From Pycnococcus provasolii (taxonomy: Eukaryota; Chlorophyta; Pseudoscourfieldiophyceae; Pseudoscourfieldiales): 64,000 nucleotides of DNA. The notes beneath the pieces are model-generated. The model did no database searches. It saw only the letters and a list, made by a program, of their open reading frames with translations, and was not told the origin of the DNA. Within the stretch, counting starts at the first letter, position 1; every line of letters starts with the position of its first letter. Of this stretch, positions 18,864-27,500 are shown in pieces. Position numbers and translations under genes: made by a program. The stretch is taken from assembly GCA_049487715.1 (NCBI GenBank), contig CP150561.1, positions 372,001 through 436,000 on the forward strand. Direction: 5' to 3'.

Positions 18864-20426
18864 TTAGACATCCACTGCGACGCCGCGTGTGCGCCATGCA
18901 CGCGCATTCGCACGTCTTAGCATCGTCTGAATGTGTGGTGTATGGCTCACAACCACCAGCTGGCCACCAACAACACTTCCGTTGCCACAGGTGGTGGTGG
19001 TCGCGGTGGATGCTGTTGTGCCGTTCGAGAGCAGGCGTGGCGGTGATGGCGGTGCTGGACATAGCATGGACGGCGAAGCGGCGGCGGTGGGATTAATCGT
19101 GGTGGCGACAGAATTCGTGGCGGTGAGCGACGCGCCTCGCGCTGCGGCAACGGCCGTGGCTAGGTCGTTCTCGGGATCGCACAGTGCCCGCAAAATGCTT
19201 TCCCACTGAAGAGGTTCCGTGAGCTGCCGTAGTAGAAGCGCCTTCACGCTCTTGGCGTCGTGCAGGTTGTGCATCCCACCCGTGACATTGCTGAAGACTC
19301 TTATTATTGTGTCGTCTTTCAGCGTTTTCAAAGACGTCGCAGCGAGTGCCTTGGAAAGCCGCGGTGCGACGTCCGCCATGAGCGGCGAGTGAAATCCGCC
19401 ATCCACAGGAAGCATGTGAACTTTGGATGCGCCGCGGCTACTAGCCATCTTCTGCGCTTCCCGAAGCGCGCCGACTTCGCCAGAGAGCATAACGCCGTTC
19501 GGGAAGAGGTGCGCGGAAAGGTGCACGTTTGCAGTGTCCGCGACGATCTGCTTGACAGCCTGCGTGTCGAGGCCGACGACGCTGAGCATGCCACACTTCA
19601 AGAATGCTGCCGCTGGTGGTTTGGACGGTGTTCCATGCTTTGGCGATGTGTCAGGCGAGTGCAGCGTCGTCGGCGGTGTAAACGAGTACGCCTCGTTCAC
19701 GAGTGCGACGCCGTCGTCGAAGCTCAGCACGCCTGCGTACGTCAAGGCGGCATACTCGCCAACGCCCAGCCCAGCGACGGCAACCACAGACTCGACAAGG
19801 TGCGGCTGCGTCTCCTTGAGGCGTGCAACGGCGGCAAGGGAGCTCACGTAGACGGCAAGAGCCGCGACTGGCGGCGACGCGAGTTTGTCCTGTGGGCCGT
19901 GCAGACAAACGGACAGGATGTCGTAGTCGACGGTGGCGGATGCCTGCGCGAAGAGCGGCGAGGCTGTGAGGTTGCGTGCCATGCCGATTCCCGCAGAGTC
20001 GAGGTTTGGGAAGATGATGGTTGTGTTGGGAGGTGTCGTTGGCGGGCTGGGGCTTGGCGATAGGCGCGCGGCGTGCGGGTGGTGAGGCTGCAGACTTGGT
20101 ATTTCGAGCGTTAATGCGTGTTGTTGTTGTTGCTGTTGTTGTTGTTGTTGTTGTGAGTTATTGTTTGTGGTTGGCGTTATGGTGGTGGTGTTGATTTTGT
20201 TGCTTTCCAAGAACGAGTTGCTTTTTGATGAGTTGGTTGCGGTGCCGAACAGCGACGCGAGAAGAGCGAAGAGGCGCGGGCACGAGCCTGATGATGATGA
20301 TGATGCTGATGCTGTGCGCGATCGCTTGCTGGGTGGAGGTTGGGATGGTGACGTTGGCTGCAACAAGGGTGGTGGTGGTGACACGGTTGGTGGTGGTGCA
20401 AGCTTATGAGAACTCGCCTGGTTCAT
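18864..20426 (-). CDS. Malonyl-CoA:ACP acyltransferase-fold protein lacking catalytic residues
   Basis: The body from about residue 138 follows the FabD/MCAT fold. It has FPNLDSAGIGMARNL where active enzymes have FPGQGSQ..GMG. It has VAVAGLGVGEYAALTYAGVL where they have GHSLGEY.AL..AG. It keeps a His in VDGGFHSPLM and has VFSNVTGG. FabD enzymes load malonate from CoA onto acyl carrier protein for fatty-acid synthesis. Here the oxyanion Gln motif, the nucleophile Ser (codon GGC at 19764-19766 gives Gly) and the malonate-binding Arg after the AG..F.D motif (NEAYSF in place of a K/R-RG motif) are absent. A normal acyl transfer reaction is therefore unlikely. The first about 135 residues are Pro/Ser/Gln/Asn-rich with a 12-Gln run and no convincing transit peptide. 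The gene has a true ATG and no internal stop, so it is not an obvious pseudogene. It could be a regulatory or scaffolding paralogue. Confidence 0.85.
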   Translation of the reverse strand: MNQASSHKLAPPPTVSPPPPLLQPTSPSQPPPSKRSRTASASSSSSGSCPRLFALLASLFGTATNSSKSNSFLESNKINTTTITPTTNNNSQQQQQQQQQQQHALTLEIPSLQPHHPHAARLSPSPSPPTTPPNTTIIFPNLDSAGIGMARNLTASPLFAQASATVDYDILSVCLHGPQDKLASPPVAALAVYVSSLAAVARLKETQPHLVESVVAVAGLGVGEYAALTYAGVLSFDDGVALVNEAYSFTPPTTLHSPDTSPKHGTPSKPPAAAFLKCGMLSVVGLDTQAVKQIVADTANVHLSAHLFPNGVMLSGEVGALREAQKMASSRGASKVHMLPVDGGFHSPLMADVAPRLSKALAATSLKTLKDDTIIRVFSNVTGGMHNLHDAKSVKALLLRQLTEPLQWESILRALCDPENDLATAVAAARGASLTATNSVATTINPTAAASPSMLCPAPPSPPRLLSNGTTASTATTTTCGNGSVVGGQLVVVSHTPHIQTMLRRANARAWRTRGVAVDV

Positions 20427-20873
20427 ATTAATAGCCTTAACGTGCCCTTAACTAACGTGCCCTTAAACTTTAACGTGTCGTCAAAAGTCGTCCAGTCAGA
20501 TAGTCAGTGGAAGGGAAGCGCTGGCACGTTGCGAGCAGAAAAAAGAATAAAGGGCAAGGGACGCCTACATAGACTACGAAAGGTGGTGTCGTCCGTCGGG
20601 CTGTCGTTTAACCCTTAACCCTTAACCCTTCACCCTTAAGCGGCCGGCCTTAAACCCTAACACGTTAGTCTAGGAACCCTATCGTACGATAGTGGCCCCT
20701 AACCCTAACCCTAGTGGCCACTACGCTAGCCCTATTCCCTTGGTACGGTATGCCTGAAACCCTAACCCTCGCTCGCCTGCTCCCTCCCCACTCCCTCCCT
20801 ACTTCGTCAGCCCTGGTGGGGTTGGCCGGGTTCACACGTGTACATAGTGCAAGGCCTTCTCCTCAAGACATCT
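20427..20873. promoter_or_regulatory. Divergent promoter region with degenerate telomere-like repeats
   Basis: The region lies between two divergent starts. It holds three CCCTTAA units at 20607-20640, then TTAAACCCTAACAC, CCCCTAACCCTAACCCTAG (20696-20714) and AAACCCTAACCC (about 20758-20769). It also holds two palindromes, tatcgtacgata at 20680-20691 and agtggccact at 20713-20722. The CCCTAA motifs resemble plant telo-boxes. A regulatory role is inferred from position only. Confidence 0.5.
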
Positions 20874-21989
20874 ATGTCTGCGTGCCCGGAGTCGGCGTCC
20901 GTCGTGGCGTCGCAGCTTGGCGAAAATACCTCCACGGTCAAGTTCACGTGTCTCAACCACGGAATCAAGGAATCCGTCAGGCGGTGCTGGTACACGTACA
21001 CGCCCGATAAAGCGGCGGCTGCTGCTGCTAAAAGCGACGCGGTGCCGCTGGTTGTTGAACTGCACGGATTCGGGTCATGCACCGAAGACCTCCTCAAGTA
21101 CACGGGGTGGAGCTCGAAGGCGCGGAGCGACGGATTCATCATCGCCTGGCCTCAAGGGCGGTACGACATCCCGGGGTTTGGTGAAGGCAAGCCGTCGTGG
21201 AACGCCGGCGGATGTTGCGGCGCCGCTCCCATAGTCAACGAAGACGACGTCGGGTTTCTGAGGCGCGTCGTCGAAGAAGTTGCGTCGAATAACAGTGGCG
21301 TCGATCGCAATCGAGTGTACTTCGCCGGGCACTCGAACGGGTGCATGATGGCTCAACGGATGGCGGTGGAGGCGAGCTCGGTTGTGGCGGCGGTGGCCTG
21401 CCACTCCGGATTTTTAACGCCGACGAAGCAGCGTCCCTTCGTCACGGATGGTCATGTTCCGACGCCGGTGTTGGAAGTGCATGGTACATCAGACCCCGTG
21501 GTCAAGTATGACGGCGGGAGATTTGGCTTGGTGCAGTACAACGGGGCGGAGCAGAATCTACGAGAGTGGGGAACGAGGAATCAGTGTGCTGACGAACTGC
21601 GCAAGGTTGCGTGCGAAGGTGGTGGTAGCAGTTCGAATGGTTGCGAGGTGCAGAGCTATGGCGGTTGCTTCCGTGGTACGTCTGTGGCGCACGTGAAATT
21701 GGACGACGTGGGGCACTGGCCTTTCAAAGGATCGTCCGGTCTTGCAATTGACACAACGCAGCTGGCGTGGGACTTTGTGAAGCAGTTCACGCTATCACCA
21801 CAGTCGAGTCCTTCCCTGGCCTCGCCGTCGTCGTGGCCGTCGCCGCCACTCTCGCCACCGGTGCCTGTGTTTTCGACGACGAACCCGGGTCCCGTGACTA
21901 TCCATAGCGGCGCACCGCTCTCGCCGGTGATGTTTCCGCTGTTCGTCGTGTCCATCTTGGTGGCAAGAACATTTGGCTCTGTCAGGTAA
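20874..21989 (+). CDS. PHB-depolymerase-like / feruloyl-esterase-like alpha/beta hydrolase
   Basis: The start used is the ATG at 20874 (MSACPESASVV), because the longer frame begins at GTG. The alpha/beta-hydrolase core matches the extracellular esterase family COG3509 (LpqC/PhaZ-like): PLVVELHGFGSCTEDLLKYT (oxyanion region), IIAWPQG, WNAGGCCG, then the nucleophile elbow GHSNGCMMAQRMA. The Asp lies in EVHGTSDPVVKYDGG and the probable catalytic His in VKLDDVGHWPFKG. Such enzymes hydrolyse polyhydroxyalkanoates, feruloylated polysaccharides or acetylated sugars. The natural ester here is unknown. A Ser/Pro-rich linker leads to a C-terminal hydrophobic end (VMFPLFVVSILVARTFGSVR), as in GPI-anchored or tail-anchored proteins. 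The chosen ATG gives no signal peptide, so a short upstream exon carrying one is possible. Bacterial relatives dominate the family in my knowledge, but no transfer is claimed. Confidence 0.85.
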   Translation: MSACPESASVVASQLGENTSTVKFTCLNHGIKESVRRCWYTYTPDKAAAAAAKSDAVPLVVELHGFGSCTEDLLKYTGWSSKARSDGFIIAWPQGRYDIPGFGEGKPSWNAGGCCGAAPIVNEDDVGFLRRVVEEVASNNSGVDRNRVYFAGHSNGCMMAQRMAVEASSVVAAVACHSGFLTPTKQRPFVTDGHVPTPVLEVHGTSDPVVKYDGGRFGLVQYNGAEQNLREWGTRNQCADELRKVACEGGGSSSNGCEVQSYGGCFRGTSVAHVKLDDVGHWPFKGSSGLAIDTTQLAWDFVKQFTLSPQSSPSLASPSSWPSPPLSPPVPVFSTTNPGPVTIHSGAPLSPVMFPLFVVSILVARTFGSVR

Positions 21990-22787
21990 GGCAGGGTGAG
22001 CCTGTAACCCTAACCCTAACAGGTACACAGCCCGCGGCCGGTTACCTACGTATATCAGCTCTTGCCTATGATACCTATGATATCACCTGAATCCACGAAC
22101 GTGATGCCACATGTTATCGTTCGAATGGCCAATCCAGTCCATGAGCTTCACGCTCCCTGGCCGCGTGCTCTACTGCTCTGGCCGTCTGGGCGAGAGGTCT
22201 GGGCTTGATTGTCCCCCAAGTGGCACAGGTCTTCTAGGGCGAGCCTTGGAAATGCGCCACGTGGTTTGCGTGTTACAACGGTAGTTATTTGGTTGCGATG
22301 CATCCTCTTCGGCCGACCATTTATCTCTCCATCTCTCCAGGCCGTGGGTGGGTCCTCTCCAGTGCAGCCTTCAACCTTTTTAGAGGCGGAAACTTTCCTG
22401 ACCTACTTTCCTGTCACATTGACAACTTTCCGCGTCATTCTTCGCCCTTTGATCAAATACACTTGTGTCCCATCAAATATAATACTTCGTTATTCGCTCA
22501 AGTGCTCGTTGCATCTTCGTCGTGATATTTGTGATATTTGATAGACTCTTTGTGTGTTTCTTACCTTTCAGCCTTAAGTCGTGATTCTTAAGCTTAACTG
22601 TGTTAGCTTTCATCATTCAGGAGCTTGCTGACTGCTCTTAAGATATTTGTGGCCGGCCGCTTTTGGCCGCTCTTTGTTTGTTGTTTTTCTTACAGCTCAT
22701 CTTCGTGGTGTACTCGTGCTCTTCGGCTCATCTCTTTCGTCCTCTTTGTTTACTTTCTCAACCTCAGTCAAGGTCAGGATAGTTATC
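21990..22787. other. Intergenic with interstitial CCCTAA tract
   Basis: A GTAACCCTAACCCTAACAGG tract lies at 22001-22020, immediately after the esterase stop. The rest is pyrimidine-rich and lower in GC. A 'tttttcttacag' string near 22683-22694 could be a 3' splice site in a 5' untranslated exon of the next gene. No coding sequence is supported. Confidence 0.45.
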
Positions 22788-23168
22788 ATGACGGTAATGG
22801 AGACGCTCGAGTGCCGCTATGGTTCCGTGTCTGGGGCAACCTTACACTCGAGAGCGAAGTTTTGCGACAACTCGAGTGCGTTCAGGTGGGAATGGAAACT
22901 CGACCCGTCGTCGAAAAAGGCGCGCAAACTCGCGCAAAAAAGACGAGAGCAGAGGAAAGTCATCTTGAACGACAACTGGGCAGTCTCGCCGCAGGAGAAA
23001 CCCAAGGCTACGCAAACAAAGAAGACAACAAAGACATACATGCCACGTGAGACAGAGCCGAGTATGTTCGCGTTTCGGTTTGAGGACAGCGGGAAGACGC
23101 CGAGGGCGACAAGCGTCCCCTCACACAGCCTGGAGAACCTGTCGAGCTTCGTTCGTTTTGAATTTTGA
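22788..23168 (+). CDS. Small basic protein, unknown
   Basis: The frame starts at the ATG at 22788 (MTVMETLECRYGSVSGATLH) and encodes 126 residues ending SFVRFEF. It is Lys/Arg-rich in the middle (SSKKARKLAQKRREQRKVIL), with Thr/Lys runs after that and no hydrophobic segment. No family is recognised. The reading frame extends upstream to 22647 without an ATG, which would fit a spliced 5' exon. Support comes from the ATG, the composition and its position filling the gap between two firm genes. It could still be a chance frame. Confidence 0.35.
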   Translation: MTVMETLECRYGSVSGATLHSRAKFCDNSSAFRWEWKLDPSSKKARKLAQKRREQRKVILNDNWAVSPQEKPKATQTKKTTKTYMPRETEPSMFAFRFEDSGKTPRATSVPSHSLENLSSFVRFEF

Positions 23169-23300
23169 GAGCAGCAGCCTCTTGTTAAAAAAAAGAACAA
23201 ATTTGCAATAAAGACAAATGCTTTCTGTTTACCACGTGCGCTTACTCTAAAGATAAAACAAAAGCAACAAGCCGCGCGAAGCGTTTCGCGCAAAACTGCC

Positions 23301-24067
23301 TCAGTGCTTTGCCGTGCAGTTGCGCCCACCAGAGTAGCACGAAACGAGGAATATCACTAAAATCACACCCAAGACGATGCTTCCAACTAACAGTTTCATC
23401 TTCAGATTTTGCCACCACATGCGCGTGCGCAGCTGGCGTCCCGTTCGGTGGAACGTGTCCGCCTGGCTCCTGAGGTTCTCCGTCTTGTCGACGAGCAGCT
23501 CGATCTTCTCTCCTCGGTCGAGAACGCGCTCGATGTTGTCGAGCATGATGTTTTTCACCTGAGTCACCTCCGCCTTCACCTTGCTGACTTTGCTGAGTTC
23601 ATCCGGGTGCTGCATGCAAAACTCCACTGCATTTTTTATTTTGGTGTGTTAGGTTGTTAGTGAGAAGTTTTTTTTGGTGCGCCGTGTGACTGGTAAGAGG
23701 TAGAAGACTTACGGTGCCCTTTTAGGGCGCTCGCGTACGTGCCATCCATGCTGTGCGCAATCGCCGTTCGCGCCTCCGCACCGTGTTTGCGCAGAAAGTC
23801 CTCCTTGATTCGGTCGAGGCACGCGAACGGCACTTGTCGTCCAGCTGTTGTTTCAGCGACAACTAGGAAGGTGAATCCGTCACTGACTTGCATGTGGAAC
23901 GCGTGTGCGTCAGCGGTGAAGGTGGTTCGTGCGTCCGCTCCTGCTGTTGCGGGTGCGGGTGCTCGCGGCAGGCACTGGATGGCGACTGTGGAGAAGTTGC
24001 CCGAGTACGCGCTGTACTCGACCAGCACAGTCGTCGAGCGCGCTATTAACGCGTATATCAGAGACAT
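23301..24067 (-). CDS. R-SNARE of the VAMP7/VAMP72 type (longin synaptobrevin), two exons
   Basis: R-SNAREs on vesicles pair with Q-SNAREs to fuse membranes, and the longin domain regulates sorting. Exon 1 runs 24067 to 23713 and encodes the longin domain (MSLIYALIARSTTVLVEYS … GRQVPFACLDRIKEDF). Exon 2 runs 23626 to 23301 and carries SKVSKVKAEVTQVKNIMLDN, the zero-layer Arg in VLDRGEKIELLVDKTENLR, then MWWQNLKMK and a C-terminal membrane anchor. The intron at 23627-23712 (86 nt) starts GTAAGT and ends TGCAG. It joins the exons in phase, giving ALKGH-LEFCMQHPDE, the spacing normal for VAMP7. The longin domain has a Pro/Ala/Thr-rich insert. Targeting to vacuole/late endosome or plasma membrane cannot be separated from sequence alone. 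Confidence 0.95.
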
Positions 24068-24252
24068 ACTGCTGTATCTGCTCTTATTAAAATATAAAAA
24101 TACTTCAAGGAAAAATATAAAAATAAAATGACGCGCGCGCGCACAGACAGATTGGTTTTTTTCTGAGGTATTTTTTGACGCGCTGAAAACCACTGGGCTT
24201 CCTACCCGAAACCCGAAACCCGAACTGATGTCCACGGTTTCCCCTTCAGGGC

Positions 24253-24318
24253 AGGTAGGGTTAGGGTTAGGGTTAGGGCTAGGGCTAGGGGTAGGGTTAG
24301 GGTTAGGGCAGGTAGGGC
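24253..24318. repeat. Interstitial TTAGGG-type telomeric tract
   Basis: Ten TAGGG units lie between the VAMP start (24067) and the end of the giant TIG gene (24501), mostly TTAGGG with CTAGGG and GTAGGG variants. The units read as TTAGGG on the plus strand. This is the longest telomere-like tract in the window and is internal, flanked by genes on both sides. Confidence 0.92.
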
Positions 24319-24500
24319 TACTCTTAGGGACGTTGTTGTTGGGCGACGCCGCGGTGTGTTGTCTGTAAGATCTGAAGAAATGTTCAGTTGGGTTTTGTTG
24401 TCTTTACAAATAGTCTCACTTCTCTCGAACGAGAGAAGTGAGCTGAGCTCCGTCCTTTCTCGAAAGAAAGAAAGAAAACAAACGATCAGAAAAAAGTATT

Positions 24501-27500
24501 TTATTTCCTCGCAGCCACAGCCTCGGCACTCTCGAGCCTGAGTTGCTCAGGACCGGCGGGGGCAGGCGCTCCGCCAAGCAAAGGATCTCCAGGAGCGACG
24601 CGGCCGCTCGTCTGATAGTATCCTCCTGCAGCCTGGTTGTAGTTGTAAGGCGCACCAGCTTGCTGGTATCCTACCACATCCATTCTAATATCTTCCTCAG
24701 GCGCTCCACCGCAGCACACCTTCACGCACGTTACCATGATCCTCTTCCAGAAAATGGCAAACACGAACACCACGAAGACACCCACGCAAAGCGCAATAAT
24801 ACTAGCCTCGCTCACGGGAGGCTCCGCAGCCTTCGTCATGATGTCCCGCTTCTCGACACCCGCCTGCTCCGGCACGTTGATTTTCAGCAACGTCGCAAAC
24901 GAAAAGTCAAATCGGCTCGTGAGCACGAGCTGCTCCAGTCGATTCAGCGCATCCGCTGCCGTGCTGTTCGGCAAGTCGGCAATCTGCAAATCGAGAACGG
25001 TGCTTCCGCTGCGGTGAGCCACCACACTGACTCGCGCACTCTCAATCTTAAGCGTCTGTCCAATCTCCTGCGCCACGAGACGATCGTACTTTTCTCTGTT
25101 TATCAAATACTCCTTCTGATAATCCAGTCTCAGCGTCATGGTAAAGTTTGCGGGATCCTTGATGCAGCTGCCGTCATCCTCGTTCGCCTTCACATTGAAG
25201 TTAGGACTCAAGCTTCTCGTGCATCCCAAAATGCGGCACGTGTTGTCGTCCACCGTCGCAAACTGATCGAAATTCGCAGCCGCAGCGTCCGTGCATCCGG
25301 AAAAGACGAACGTGAAAGGCTTCGCGGACGTCGCGGGGCTCGGCTGCTCCGCAACCTGCACAACCACGGGAACGGCAATGCCCTTGCCCTGAGGCACCTC
25401 GCACGTGATATCGAAGTGAGAAACCTTCACGGAAACCGCCTTGCTCTCGTAGTCGCCAAAGAACACCTTCACGACACCCAAGTCGTTCGACGATCCGAAG
25501 TTCACGCCTCTCACGGTGACGACGGTGCCAGGAAGGGCGCTCGCGGGCAATACATCAAGCACCGCGGGTGTCGCGTACCGAAACGCGGTATCACCTCCAA
25601 CGGACTCTTGGAAGTTCACCGCCACGGAGATCCGCTGATCTTTGCCAACGCCAGGTGCGACGTCACACTCAATCTGCGTGCCAGCCTTGGTGACATTCAC
25701 GCCGTACGCGGGCAATCCGGCGATCGACACGGACGTTACGGCGTTCTTGCCCGTCGCGCCGGCGACGCCAAATCCCTTACCCGTGATGGTTGTGCGTCCT
25801 CCCGAGGTACTGACGGGCGTCGCGCTGATGATGGTTGGCGGCGCGAACGAAAACAGAGGACGATCCTCGCGGTCGGGGCTAGCCTGCGCGAACAGCGTGG
25901 GGTTGCTCGACTCCACCAGCACGGGAAGCTCAATCTGCAGCGCCAAGCCGGTTCCAGATCCGAGCGGCATGTCGAACGCAAACCTCGTGTGGTTGTCCAA
26001 GAATTCCACGCCGTCGACGCTCAGGTACGCCTCTCGTCCACTCGGCAGGGCACGCGTCACCGTCGCACGCACCTGCGATCCCACGACGCCAAAGTTTTCG
26101 CCAGTCACCGTGACACGCGTTCCCGTCTCCACTACATTGGGCGTGATGCCGTACACCTGTGGAAGTGAGTAGCTGTACCTCGCGGCGTCGCTCGTCGTGC
26201 GTCCGCTGCTCATGCCACCTATGCTGAGCTCCATGTCCAAGTTCTTGCCCTCACCAGCCGTCAGGTTGCATGCGATGCGAACGTTCGACGCGACCACCTT
26301 GCCTCCCGTGCACGTGTGCACCGTCGATCCACCCTGCCAGCCGTACACCACAATAGGACCAATCTGGCCGTCGCAGTCCTCTTGGGCACCACCACCACCG
26401 CAGAGCGGTCCAAAATTCTCCCCAGTCACTGTCACCTCACCTCCGGCCGTACTCGCACTTGTACTGCTTCTTATAATAGGAGGACTGTAGCTAAACTTCT
26501 GCGCCTCTGCCAAATTGCCCTCCGTCGCACTCGCACACTTGAACATGTTGTCTTGCCCAGCAACGTCAATCGTGACATTCATGTCGCTGCCAAATCCCAC
26601 CGGAACGGGTGCCCGAATGCGGTACTGGCCGGCGGAATCGGGAACAAGGTCGGGAAATGGGAACACGATCGCCTCGCCCGGTGTCGTCCAGCTGTCTCGC
26701 CCCACCGTAAGCGTCATCGCGCTCGTGTTATGCCCAAAGCTGCGTCCAATCAGCGTCATCATCTGTCCCGTCTTTCCCTCGCTCGCACGGCCCTTGTCAG
26801 CGACTAATCTCACAATCTGAGGGCAGCGGTACCTGAACTTGCCATTGCCCGTGTCAGCACTTCCCGTGCCGGTGAACTCCGTGATCTGCACAAACGCATT
26901 CAGGTTCGCTCCGTACCCGCGAGGTGCCTCGCACTGGATCTCCGTGTTCTCCTTGATCACGATCGGATTCGCACAAGTGCGGTTGTCGAGAATAACCTTG
27001 TGCACGGGCCCGAGTGGTCCAAGGTTACCACCACGCACGATGGTGGGACCACCCTGCGTTTCCACGGGCTCCACCTCGGTGATGAATGGCGCGCTGTACG
27101 AAAATTTTGCATTGGGCGAATTCTCCATGTCGTTTTTCAGCCCATCGCACGTCACAATCACGGGCAGGTTCTGCCCAGCCGCGAAAGGTGCCGTGACACG
27201 AATTTCCTCCGTCGCCAACGCTGCACCCTGCCTTTCCGTGATGATCAGACGAATGCTGGTAAGGTCTACGGGATGGTTTCCCACCGTGACGTTCAGCTTG
27301 CTGACATCCTGCCCAAAGTTTCGCCCCACAATCGTCAGCTGCGTCGTCGTCTCACCCTTCGGCTGCACCGCGGGCGTGATCGACTCCACCACCGGACGCG
27401 CGTACGCGAACTTCTTCAGGCCCGTGTCACCGGACGTCTGGCCGTCCACCGTGACGACAACGTCGTAGCCACCGCCGCTGCCCTCGGCAAAGTCGCACAG

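Noticed and set aside
18864-20426. Simple pseudogene call for the FabD-like gene
   Set aside because: Active-site residues are lost, but the 520-codon frame has an ATG, no stop and a conserved fold, so a maintained pseudoenzyme fits better.
24253-24318. A chromosome end
   Set aside because: The TTAGGG tract is short, degenerate and flanked by intact genes on both sides, so it is interstitial.
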